Below the pieces are notes generated by a model, which had not been told where the DNA came from, did not search any database, and saw only the letters and a list, made by a program, of their open reading frames with translations. A stretch of 12,856 nt of DNA, taken from Zygnema cylindricum. Taxonomy: Eukaryota; Streptophyta; Zygnematophyceae; Zygnematales; Zygnemataceae. Location: assembly GCA_037447655.1 (NCBI GenBank), contig JBBHKE010002461.1, positions 22,153 through 35,008 on the forward strand. The letters are read 5' to 3'. Positions 1 through 7,795 of the stretch are shown here, piece by piece; the first letter of the stretch is position 1; the number at the start of each line of letters is the position of its first letter. The position numbers were made by a program, and so were the translations under genes.

Positions 1-778
1 TAAGAAGTTACTCATTTAGCGCATCCTAATATATATTTCAAGGACATCTGTTGGTGTTCTGAGATTTTTTTAAATAAAAGCACAATATTTCGTGTTGTTT
101 AATTCAAATAACAAAAAACATTTTAAAAATATTGTTGCTAGCCAAAAGAAAGCAAATGAAATTTTCAAACATTTCCTACGCGATTTACTCATTGAAGAAT
201 TAATATTTAAGATTAAAATATAGAAATGTGTATTTTTGTAACTATGCGCATAATTTCGGTACAGTAGAAACAAAGCCAGGGTCCTTCTCTTCCCCCCCCT
301 CCCCTTTTTTTTTTGGATGAAATTTTGACGATTTTTTGACAAAGAAAATAAAACATGTCCAGCTACTTTGACTTTTATATAATTACTAAATCTAATTAGA
401 ACTCTAATAGGAAATTTGATACAAATTATTTTAGACTAAATTTCAAAAAAAAAACTATAATTACAGATCCACACTATTTGTCTCATATATAGTTTAACAT
501 CTAAATATCTCTAAATCCGCGATTTTTGATAAATTGCAGAGTTTCTAATTAAGTTATAGGCAATACATTTTTCCTAAATTTCAAACCTTGCAGAAATCTT
601 AAAGTTAAAAAAAAAGAGAAAAAGAAAAATCTAAAAGAAAAAAGCTAAAAGATACTTTTACTCCCTATTAAGTTGACTTCTCTTTCAACACTAAAACTAC
701 TGTTAACCCCTTTTCTAAAAAAAACCCATTCGATTTATTTCCAACTTATTCACTTATACTTCTTGTAATATATCTTCT
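1..778. other. AT-rich intergenic spacer
   Basis: No gene is visible. The stretch is AT-rich with many short A and T runs, and a compact C8-then-T10 run lies at about 292-315. The longest open frame (minus strand, 70-342) gives a lysine/arginine-rich and then hydrophobic sequence with no recognisable domain, and it runs through the homopolymer tract, so I read it as chance. A copy of the word CACACTATTT lies at 470-479; the same word recurs in the transposon relics further right. Confidence 0.6.
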
Positions 779-1298
779 GTTTTGTTTTATTCTCTTTCAG
801 CTTTTCCTTTATTTCCGTTTCCTTTTCCCTTATTGTAATCTTCCTAGTTTAATCTTCAATGTTTCCACCTTTATCCTTGTCCCTCTTCCTTTTCCCTCAG
901 TTTTTTCCTCCTCCCTCCTTTCTCCTCTTTCTCTCCTCTTTCCCTTCTTTAGGGTGCAAGACAAACCAGCATCCCTTTTGGTACATTTTGTATTTCAAAT
1001 TCTTTTGACATATAATAAGTCAATCTTCTTCTTCCTCCTCCCTCCTTTATCCCTCCCTCTTCCCTCCTCCTTCCCTCCTTCCCTCCTTCCTTCCTCCTCC
1101 CTCCTCTCCCTCCTCTGTCCCTCCTCCTCCTCCTCCCTCCTCTTTCCCTCCTGCTCCCACCTTCTCTCCTCCTTCTCTCCTCTCCCTCCTCTGTCCCTCC
1201 TCCCTCCTTCCCTTCTTCTCTCCTTTCCCCCTTCCTTCCTCTTCCTCTTGTTCTCTCCTCCTTTCCTTTCCTTCTTTCCTTCTCTCCTCCTTCCCTTT
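779..1298. repeat. Polypyrimidine (CTCC/CTTCC) tract in two blocks
   Basis: The plus strand is almost pure pyrimidine at about 890-948 and 1028-1298, with a looser T/C-rich run from 779. The units are degenerate CCTCC, CCTTCC and CTCTCC. The minus strand is therefore a GGAGGGA-type purine tract lying just downstream of the candidate gene's stop codon, and also downstream of the stop in the decayed duplicate at 949-1018. Such tracts can form triplex or G-quadruplex structures. The arginine/glutamate/glycine-rich and serine/leucine-rich ORFs crossing it are translation artefacts. Confidence 0.9.
949..1018 (-). pseudogene. Decayed duplicate of the terminal-exon tail
   Basis: Read on the minus strand, this segment matches the last ~60 bases of the candidate exon ending at 1299. 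Both end in the same frame with NVPKG, then two variable residues, V, C, two variable residues, P and a TAA stop (NVPKGMLVCLAP here, NVPKGKVVCHPP at 1299). Both are followed at once by a purine-rich tract. Upstream of the shared tail the similarity fades, and the cysteines of the main exon are not kept. I read it as a partial duplication of a 3' exon end, or a weak alternative terminal exon. Another reading is that TTAGGGTG at both sites is a transposon terminus, but the two copies are in direct orientation and no inverted partner was found nearby. Confidence 0.4.
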
Positions 1299-2060
1299 TT
1301 AGGGTGGATGGCAAACCACTTTCCCCTTTGGTACGTTTCCACCCGCGTTGCATAAGTCCAAAATAGATTTGTCGTATCTGCACATTATATTGCGACTGCT
1401 CTTGTAGTACTTGAGAGTCACTTTGGCGCAAGGAGTTATCGCCGATAAAGCGGTTTTTGCAGCGATTTTCGAACCCAAATTCTTTGTCGTACACATGTAC
1501 GAACACGTCGTGACGGCTTTCGATCCCTGCGATTTACAAAACAGTTTAATTGTTAATACAGTTTAATTGTTTAATACAGTTTAATTGGGTATAAATCGTG
1601 TTAATAAACGGTGTATTGTGTTTGTTTTGGGATACAAATCATGTTTAAAGAGAGATGTCTGGTTTTGTGGTACTAATCATGTTAAGAAACAACTTATAGT
1701 GTTTGTATTTCAGTTAACTTGGACCCAATAGTAGTATGGAACATTTATTTAACAATAAAAGTTAGTATTCCTCTCTCCCTTCCCTCCCCTCTCTCACTTT
1801 TCCCCCTCCCTCTCACCCTCCTCTCTAATCAAAAGAAAACAAAAGGATAAAAAGACAAAAACACAAAAAGACAAATAACAAATATGTACGGAATCTAAGC
1901 ACACTATTTCTCATGTAAGAGAGTAGAAAAGACGTCGTACCGGAGCACCTCTGGCGGAGACTTGGGAACACGACAAAAATATAACAGCTTGCATAACCAA
2001 AAGAAGCCACGTGTACAGAAACTTCGATAGTGACAATCTTCTGCCACGTGGAAGCGCCAT
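1299..2060 (-). CDS. Candidate two-exon gene for a small secreted six-cysteine protein
   Basis: Exon 1 (2060 down to 1941) starts at an ATG with G at +4 and encodes 40 residues with a textbook signal peptide: basic MALPRGRRLSLSKF, hydrophobic YTWLLLVMQAVIFL, and SCSQVSA before RG, with V and A at -3/-1 (cleavage likely after residue 36). Exon 2 (1526 down to 1299) follows a CAG acceptor. In frame it gives 75 residues with cysteines at exon positions 8, 12, 33, 49, 59 and 72, ending NVPKGKVVCHPP and TAA. Joining them in phase 0 gives a 115-residue precursor, the size and cysteine content of secreted peptides, inhibitors or venom-like proteins; I do not recognise the family. The weak point is the donor: CCG|GTACGA keeps the frame but is poor, and AG|GTGCTC (exon ending at 1949) would shift exon 2 into another open frame lacking this cysteine pattern. 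Without splicing, exon 1 ends after 49 codons. The frame is supported by the duplicate at 949-1018. A TATA-like box lies upstream. Confidence 0.38.
1541..1588. repeat. Three-copy short tandem repeat
   Basis: ACAGTTTAATTG occurs at 1541, 1558 and 1576, a tandem array of a 17-18 bp unit (roughly TTAATACAGTTTAATTG). On the minus strand it lies just upstream of the putative acceptor of the candidate gene, inside its intron, and supplies much of the A/T sequence there. Confidence 0.85.
1590..1713. repeat. Degenerate ~40 bp tandem repeat
   Basis: Three diverged copies begin TATAAATCGTG (1590), TACAAATCATG (1633) and TACTAATCATG (1671). Each continues into TTTAA/TTAA-containing sequence, and the first and third share a TAGTG/TTGTG-TTTGT segment. 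The copies are about 38-43 bp long and clearly diverged, so this is an old array. It directly follows the short array at 1541-1588, so most of the middle of the putative intron is tandem repeat. Confidence 0.55.
1768..1826. repeat. Pyrimidine-rich tract inside the putative intron
   Basis: The plus strand is nearly all C and T, with CTCTCC, CCCTCCC and TTTTCCCC blocks. It is the same sequence type as the 3' tract at 1028-1298 and opposite in strand to the GA tract at 2062-2230. No coding potential is evident. Confidence 0.85.
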
Positions 2061-2061
2061 A

Positions 2062-2230
2062 GGGAGAGAGGGGAGAGAGGGATCGAGAGAGAGAGAGAAA
2101 AAAGGTGGAGAATGGAGAGGAGAAGAGGGAAGAGATCGCGCACTTGGGGGAGATGAAGAAGGGAGGGAGATAATGAGAGAAAACTGAGGGAGAGGGAGAG
2201 GAGAGGGAGAGGGAGAGAGAGAGAGAGAAG
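2062..2230. repeat. GA-rich microsatellite upstream of the signal-peptide ATG
   Basis: The plus strand is dominated by GAGAGA, GGGAGA and GGAGAGG units, broken by a less repetitive patch at about 2105-2165. On the minus strand it is a CTCTCC leader that would be the 5' UTR of the candidate secreted-protein gene. GA repeats near promoters are common in animals (GAGA-factor-type sites in insects), but a function here is inference. The serine/leucine/proline-rich ORFs through it are artefacts. Confidence 0.85.
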
Positions 2231-2272
2231 TGGCACACAACCTATGTTTGAAATCGGAGGATGCTAAGGCGG

Positions 2273-2279
2273 TATTTAT
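2273..2279 (-). promoter_or_regulatory. Possible TATA box for the minus-strand secreted-protein gene
   Basis: The minus strand reads CCCATAAATACCGCC here, a good TATA-like element. A start site about 30 bases downstream would fall near 2245, giving a roughly 185-base CT-rich leader before the ATG at 2060. The placement fits the candidate gene, but ATAAATA is common in AT-rich DNA and no clear initiator motif was seen, so this is a suggestion only. Confidence 0.2.
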
Positions 2280-2284
2280 GGGTG

Positions 2285-3776
2285 GGGCACTGTAGCTACT
2301 GTGACATTTAGTGACGGTCGATGCCTTTAATAGGAAGGACCGAAACGTCGTTTCCGTACATTTCCGTACATCCACTTGAGTACTGGTTTGACAAATATTT
2401 CCGAGATCCGTACGTCCAGTGGATATATTTCGTACAATTCTTGTACACCCAGTGGAAAATAGATTGTACGGATTCTACTATAGGATGGAATGTACTAAAA
2501 TACGGATATTTAGCGACTTCCCCAAGACTACTGTAAGGACAGCCAACAATATGCGGTTTGCGGGGACTAAACGACAAAAAACAAATGATTATAGTAAACG
2601 ACAAAATTTATTGTCGCGAGTGGGGGAAGACTAAAAAATCTGGTCACACCGACAAATGGACAAAAAAGGAGTTTCGTAAGAGGATATGTACGGATGAAAA
2701 CGTGCTGTTTTTTTGTCGTTTTGCGGTTCTGCTGAATTTCTACAGTTGTGACCTCAAAGTTCGGTTGATCAGAAAAAACAAAAAAAGTTGCGGGATTCTT
2801 TACGCGAAAAAGCCGCTCCCATATACGACAAACAAATGTTGTCCTACTTGAGTTGACTGGAAGTACGAGCGTGTGTACCCGACAGAAGGTCCAAAATTGT
2901 CAAGTTTTTAAGTTCCTTGTACGGAATGTATCTGGTGGAGGGGAATCTGGCACTACACGACAAAAATATTTTGGGGACACGTGGCAGGAGTTATTGATCC
3001 GTCTTGTTGCAAAAGATGGTCTTTTTTGGTCTTCCAATTATTGGGATTCGAATCCCTGGCCTGTGATTGGTCGTGATTCTTGCTGCCAATAATTGTGGAT
3101 GTACGGATTTAAGCTGAAGAAAAGAAAATCTTGACATTTTTGTCGTGTAGTGGAGAAGAGGGAAATCATGATTGCGAGATTGTTTCCATCAGAAAAAAGA
3201 AAAATAGTTTAAGAGTTTAATAGCCCCTACGAAATAAAAAATGTTTTTATTATATGGGAAATCATGTCCACGTGGCGGCATCTGCTAAATCAGAGCAGTG
3301 TCTAATAAGACAAAGATATTATTCACATACGACAAAAAAAAAATAGGGAGGATCTTATTCTTGTAAGATATTCAATCCGTACATGTTGAATAAAAAAACG
3401 GAAATTTTAATGCGAACATACTACAAAAAAAAATAAAATCTAAAATCGAATACCTTTTTCAGTTTTTTGGCGACCTGTGACACGCTCTGTCACCAGATTT
3501 GACACGTGTCTGAAATTTCAAATTTTCACGGGCAGTTTGCCTTTTTTAAAATTTTGGACTTAAGCTTACACAGGTAAAATAAAAATAGGCTAATCATATT
3601 TCTCCCAGCTATCCCCAATCATTGGTCTTTCGGGAGTTTATTATTGGCCCTTTCATCGTACTTTTAAAATCGTGCGTAAAATTAGCCACTTTTTGTCCTT
3701 ATTGGCCTTCTCCGTACAGAGTTTATTGTTTTTTGTTACGATTTCCTAACAGGATGTACGACAGCGTGACATGCTG
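2285..3776. other. Non-coding, motif-rich stretch without a recognised gene
   Basis: No credible gene. Short ORFs such as the 71-residue plus-strand frame at 2321-2536 (true ATG, many aromatic residues) and the 97-residue frame at 2558-2851 show no domain, signal peptide or splice context. The stretch is rich in CGACAAAA/TTTTGTCG (2572, 2599, 2711, 2958, 3138, 3330) and GTACGG/CCGTAC words. TTTCCGTACA is tandemly doubled at about 2351-2370. CACGTG occurs at about 2978, 3269 and 3504. A compound palindrome lies at 3034-3095. The mixed composition and recurring words suggest old, unrecognised repeats, but I could not define element ends. Confidence 0.5.
3034..3095. repeat. Compound palindrome
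   Basis: CAATTATTGG (3035-3044) and CCAATAATTG (3086-3095) are perfect 10-bp inverted repeats around a 41-base spacer. Overlapping the left arm is a perfect 14-bp palindrome, GGGATTCGAATCCC (3043-3056). No T run follows, so it does not resemble a terminator; its role is unknown. Confidence 0.7.
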
Positions 3777-3778
3777 TA

Positions 3779-4007
3779 CACCGTGTATCGCTATTAGGGT
3801 TAATGTTTTTTTCGTCTCTTAAAAGTTAAACATCTTTTCTCCATACATAGATGTCGGATTGTGGATCTAACGGCTGCGATTGAAAGGTAAGATTCTCAGC
3901 TTCCGATTGGCTGTCTCACAATAAAAATCGGACAAGTGTCTACGGAGAAAAGATGTTTTAAGTGGCGAACAAAAAAATATATTAAACCCTAATAGCGATT
4001 CAAGGTG
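3779..4007 (+). mobile_element. TIR element A (229 bp MITE, Tc1/mariner-like ends)
   Basis: The element is bounded by TA at 3777-3778 and 4008-4009. Its ends are inverted: CACCGTGTATCGCTATTAGG at the left, and CCTAATAGCGATTCAAGGTG at the right as read on the plus strand. Inside is a second inverted pair, AACATCTTTTCTCC (3829-3842) and GGAGAAAAGATGTT (3944-3957), enclosing about 100 bp that recurs in elements E and F. There is no coding capacity. The TA duplication, short length and TIRs fit a miniature non-autonomous Tc1/mariner-type element. The superfamily assignment rests on the TA target alone. Confidence 0.8.
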
Positions 4008-4009
4008 TA

Positions 4010-4584
4010 CACCGCGAATCGTCATTAGACTTATGTACTCTATATCGGCGCCCCAAAATTTTGACATGGATACCCGAAATACAGTGACTGATTCTAATTT
4101 ATCCGTGACGTTAATTACGGTTCTTGTGAATTAGCGTCAATGGTGTCGCCGTACATAAGTATTGAATAGTGTGGTGTACGAAGGGTGGTTGTTCGTACAT
4201 CATTGTACTTCATTACCGAAAATTGTACGAAAATTGTTGTTTACTTATGTCGGCTACATACAGAACTTCACTTAGAATTAACTCGTACCTATTTTAGTGT
4301 AGAAGTATGAACGGCGTAATGATTGTTCATCCGCAAACCTAAATTAGAATTGTGGATTCGTTACAATGGAAGGACGAGACGTGGTACGGATTGTCAGATT
4401 TTGTACTTCTACCTGTTTTAACGTGTATGTCATGACGGCGGATCCTGTACACCTAAATCAGCGTTAACGAGAAATTACAATTAAACATTTTTTTGACGAT
4501 GGTATTGATACACAAATTAGCATCAATGACACTAATTTATTATTGATACTAATAATTTCTATAGTCTAATAACGATTCACGGTG
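4010..4584 (+). mobile_element. TIR element B (575 bp, same terminus family, abuts A)
   Basis: The left end reads CACCGCGAATCGTCATTAGA and the right end, on the opposite strand, CACCGTGAATCGTTATTAGA, flanked by TA at 4008-4009 and 4585-4586. The left TA is also the right TA of element A, so the two elements touch. The interior is unrelated to A. It contains many GTAC words, a one-mismatch copy of CACACTATTT on the minus strand (4164-4173) and no plausible transposase frame. It is a non-autonomous relative sharing only the ends. Confidence 0.75.
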
Positions 4585-4586
4585 TA

Positions 4587-6066
4587 GTATGTTACGACAG
4601 AAAATTCCAAAATTTCCCCTAAGAACAGTCCAAAATAGTCTCTGTTACTTTCACCTGAACCGTAATCTTTCAATCCTCTGGACCAGTCTGTAATTCCGCA
4701 AATCCCGGAGAACCTAAAGACAAAATATAAATGGCTTTTTCCTATGGACAGCTGATCTTAATAAAGAAGCTCCGTTTGACGCGTCTGGATTTTTTTGTCA
4801 GACCGTACGAATAATTTGTCGTATGTGCAATGTAAGTGCATTTGAGAGAGTGGAGATTCGTAAACACTAGAGATCCTGACAGAATCTGAGTGCCGGATAC
4901 TGACAAATGTATCGTACGGACAGAAGACCTTGATTACAGCGCAGAAGGGAAGAGCCTGCGACCTGGAGAAAATCCGTACATAATTAAGAACATGAAGAAC
5001 AGAATTAAAAAAATACTTACAGAATTTTGAAAATCCGTACAGAGGTTCGTAGCTCAGGTTGACGATTTTGTCTTGTCGACGTCTCGCTATCTGACGTCTT
5101 TCGCCGACAAAATCTACGTGTCATCATTTAGTTTGTCGGTAGTGGAGGTTGACGCGTGAGATCTACCATCATTGATTTGTTCGATTATTCATAGATGTGC
5201 GTAATGGCCCATATTGTCGTTTCTGGGGACAAGCTGCCACGTATGGTTTGATAGCCACGTGTCATGGAGGAAAGTTGTGGACCGTGGTACGGATAGTCAA
5301 GCTGAAATAATGAAAGTCAAAAATTGTATGTGAAAATAGTACAATATTTATTTTTCTTTTCTGTAGTAGACTTTTAGGTGAGACTAATTGCGACCAAATA
5401 TATTAATAAAACGTATTTGAAGTTTCAGGTTCAAAAAGTACGATATGTCGTACGAAAGTTCAACGAAAATTTTCCACCGTCCAAATATTTATGGCAAACT
5501 GCCCGTGAAACCTTCGCACGTGTGGACCAAAGTTTCGAGACACTATAATTGCGAATCATTTAAAATCGCTTCTAAAATTAAAACGACTTGTAAAACAAAA
5601 AACTGTACTATAATATATTTTATGGTACGAAAAAGTACAGTAGCAGCCTTAAGCTTCCGTAAGGTTTAACGTTTAGTGGTCACGGGGTTTGTAGCACAGC
5701 GTCCCCAATGGCATTTGTCGTTTTATAAGACGACAAAAACAAAGACTTCCGTTCTTGTTCTGAAAAATGCGACAAATTTTATTCAATGATCACAAAGAAA
5801 GCGTGACTTTGGAGATCTTGACAATTTCCGCACTATTTTGTCGGCGTCAATTGTCAGTTGGTCAATCTTCTGGTCGCACGTCATATATTTTGTCGTCTTC
5901 CGTAGTCAAACAATTGCTACGGTACAGTGCTCAACCACTCAAAAAGGACTTTTTCCTTTTTCCAGAATCCAGAAGGTTCCAAGTTTTTAACCATATAATA
6001 CAAAAAATCACCGCATTTTTCCCCGTATTATACGTTCAAACCGACTAAATAGTTCATAAGGGCAAC
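4587..6066. other. Non-coding stretch between elements B and H1
   Basis: No recognised gene. Frames of 74 residues (5445-5669) and 93 residues (5767-6048) start at real ATGs but show no domain, signal peptide or compositional support. GTACGG/CCGTAC words (4803, 4913, 4974, 5035, 5287) and TTTGTCG/CGACAAA words are frequent. At 5232-5280, CACGTGTCATG followed by GGAGGAAAG faintly resembles part of H1 and H2, suggesting an older related relic. Confidence 0.5.
5064..5114. repeat. Stem-loop with nested GACGTC copies
   Basis: GATTTTGTC (5064-5072) pairs with GACAAAATC (5106-5114). Inside the loop the self-complementary word GACGTC occurs twice and can pair with itself. The outer arms overlap the locally repeated CGACAAAA motif. 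A similar shorter inverted pair, TTTGTCGT and ACGACAAA, lies at about 5714-5737. Confidence 0.6.
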
Positions 6067-6368
6067 TTAGGGTGGCGTTCCATCAGGAAATTCTGTAATC
6101 GTACGAACAACATTACAGAATGCTACACTTTGAACGCTGTTCTCTCGCGCAGAGTCTGTAATCCACGTGCTCGGAAATGAGTGGTACCACGTAAGATAAG
6201 ATCATATATTGAAAATCGTCAAATATTATTTACACCGACCAACGTCAACTCAAAATCGTCATTTGCATACCATGTTGCGGACCAGGGCATCGTACCACAC
6301 AAATTTTGTACTCTTTGCAAACGCTTTTCAGATGCCAGCTCATTATTTGCAACGCTTGTCAGATGCTA

Positions 6369-6584
6369 CAACGCCAATCGTTATTAGCGTTGTGTACGCT
6401 AATTCCGTCCCGCTTTTTATTTTTTTTATTCTCAAATAGAGTTATCCACACTATTTAAAAAAACCCTACTTCCTAACTAGAATAGACGATTTCTTCGAAA
6501 ATTTCCAAATTCCCAATTAGCGTAAACCACGCTAATTATTCGTATAAGCTAAAAAAACTTACACGCTAATAACGATTGGCGGTG
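6369..6584 (+). mobile_element. TIR element C (216 bp), nested inside H1
   Basis: The left end reads CAACGCCAATCGTTATTAGC and the right end, on the opposite strand, CACCGCCAATCGTTATTAGC, flanked by TA at 6367-6368 and 6585-6586. The ends belong to the A-F family, with one mismatch at the tip. The interior is AT-rich, with CACACTATTT at 6447-6456 and no ORF of note. Its position within H1 shows that it arrived after H1. Confidence 0.8.
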
Positions 6585-6820
6585 TAGTTCATTATTTTTA
6601 GGGTTTCTGCTTTTTCGCGTGACGAATGAGCGCTTCCACAAATAGTGTGACGAATGGCCTGTAACAAAAATAGCGCGACGAAAGCTCGTTACGAGATCAA
6701 TTTCGTGATTTCCGTTGAATTTTTGAATGCATATATCATGTGCGAAATTTTTCGATTTCTGTTGGTTTGCCGTCGTGACACGTGCATTCATTATCCAACG
6801 TGTCGGGGCTCAATTTTTTA

Positions 6821-6860
6821 TGTAAATGGTGATGTACCTCCTATTCCATCACCATTTACA
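6821..6860. repeat. Perfect 14-bp hairpin inside H1
   Basis: TGTAAATGGTGATG (6821-6834) pairs fully with CATCACCATTTACA (6847-6860) around a 12-base loop, whose opposite strand contains AGGAGG. H2 has a hairpin at the matching place (7991-8029) with a different stem sequence. A further shorter inverted pair, CGAAGC and GCTTCG, lies just beside it at about 6870-6885. Confidence 0.85.
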
Positions 6861-7107
6861 GAAACTTTCGAAGCGAATGCTTCGCGAAAAACATCCAACG
6901 TCATTGTTACCTCCCAGACCTTTGGAGAATATTGGCAAGATTCTCTGTAATGTTGTTCGCGTTTAAAAACAAAATAAGAGGTACAGCGTGGTACGGATAG
7001 GTCCGGATTTCTGTAAACAACCTCACTTTTCGTCTGATGGAACGCCACCCTTATAATACATATTCTATATTTAGGGTTTCGGAAATGAAGCTTAGCTTTA
7101 AAAGCTA

Positions 7108-7615
7108 CACCGCAAATCGTAATTAGAGTAAAAAAAGAGAAAAAAATAATCAGAGTTATGAACTCTAATTTGTGTGATAGAACTTTTTCAAAAAGGAATT
7201 TACGCTAATTTATTTAAGTATTCTAATTTGACGCGCTGAATATCTCTAATATAAATTAGGTATTCGTACAGAATCTGACAAAACGAACAGTTTATCGTCA
7301 CTATGACGTTTGCACTACGTGGTTTGTTAAAACGCAGTTACATGATAACAACCTATATTAAATCAATATTTTTACTTTTTTACTTAATAAAGTACAATTT
7401 TACTTTTTTACTTAATAAAGTACAATTTTGCACGGTCAGACAACGACCGTACGCCACACTATTTAAAACGATACTCTCTTAGAGTTATTAACGCTCATTC
7501 AAAAAGTACCTTAAATAGTATAATGAAAAATTTAGAATCATTTACTCTATTTAACGTGAGTCGAAATTTAGGGCGACCAAATTAGCATTATTTACTCTAA
7601 TTACAATTCGCAGTG
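7108..7615 (+). mobile_element. TIR element D (508 bp, same terminus family)
   Basis: The left end reads CACCGCAAATCGTAATTAGA and the right end, on the opposite strand, CACTGCGAATTGTAATTAGA, flanked by TA at 7106-7107 and 7616-7617. The inverted similarity continues into AGTAAA. The interior holds a 28-bp tandem duplication at about 7371-7429 (TACTTTTTTACTTAATAAAG in each copy), CACACTATTT at 7455-7464 and several ACTCTAATT/TTTACTCTA words resembling the ends. No gene is present. Confidence 0.75.
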
Positions 7616-7795
7616 TAACGGATGGCGAGAAACTTTTCCGCTCAAAAGAAAAAAATCCGACCAATAGAATTGTACTACTGTTACTTTACTTGAGTCATTG
7701 TTACATACGACAAAACTAACGCAGGTTCTCCGTTTCAATGGACATTTGTCCTCGGGAATAACATCATGAGATTCGGAATCGAAATTGCTAATTAA

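Larger units (their letters stand above)
1971..5895. repeat. Dispersed CGACAAAA / TTTTGTCG octamer cluster
   Basis: Exact copies on the plus strand lie at 1971, 2572, 2599, 2958, 3330, 5105 and 5731. Reverse-complement copies lie at 2711, 3138, 5836 and 5888, with a further plus-strand copy outside the cluster at 7708. Many one-mismatch copies (CGACAAAT, CGACAAAC, ATTTGTCG) also occur. By chance an 8-mer should appear about 0.1 times in 4 kb on both strands. Orientation is mixed and spacing irregular, so this is not a tandem array. Confidence 0.7.
6070..7050. mobile_element. H1: PIF/Harbinger-like non-autonomous element (981 bp)
   Basis: The ends are perfect inverted repeats, GGGTGGCGTTCCATCAG (6070-6086) and its complement ending at 7050, with TTA on both sides (6067-6069, 7051-7053). 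GGG...CCC termini with a 3-bp TWA duplication are the hallmark of PIF/Harbinger (Tourist-like) elements. The interior from about 6590 to 7050 matches the first ~470 bp of H2 in reverse complement, with the best block around 6905-6955. Element C is inserted at 6369-6584, so the uninserted length is about 763 bp. The 98-residue frame at 6654-6950 begins at a true ATG but crosses a hairpin and looks unlike a transposase or a DNA-binding protein, so I do not call it a gene. Confidence 0.8.

Noticed and set aside
949-1506. 185-residue minus ORF with a long Arg/Glu/Gly-rich tail
   Set aside because: Most of it is the purine tract. Its N-terminal part is an alternative frame of exon 2; the other frame has the cysteines and the stop shared with the duplicate.
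2975-3065. Possible tRNA gene, from the T-arm-like GGGATTCGAATCCC
   Set aside because: The palindrome does not give a 5-bp T stem with a 7-base loop, and no matching acceptor stem, anticodon arm or A box is found upstream.
3793-3990. Telomere-like ATTAGGGTTAAT / TTAAACCCTAAT words
   Set aside because: Single copies that are part of the terminal repeats of element A, not telomeric arrays.
6654-6950. 98-residue ATG-started ORF in H1
   Set aside because: It runs through the 14-bp hairpin and the conserved non-coding block, and the matching H2 region does not keep the frame.
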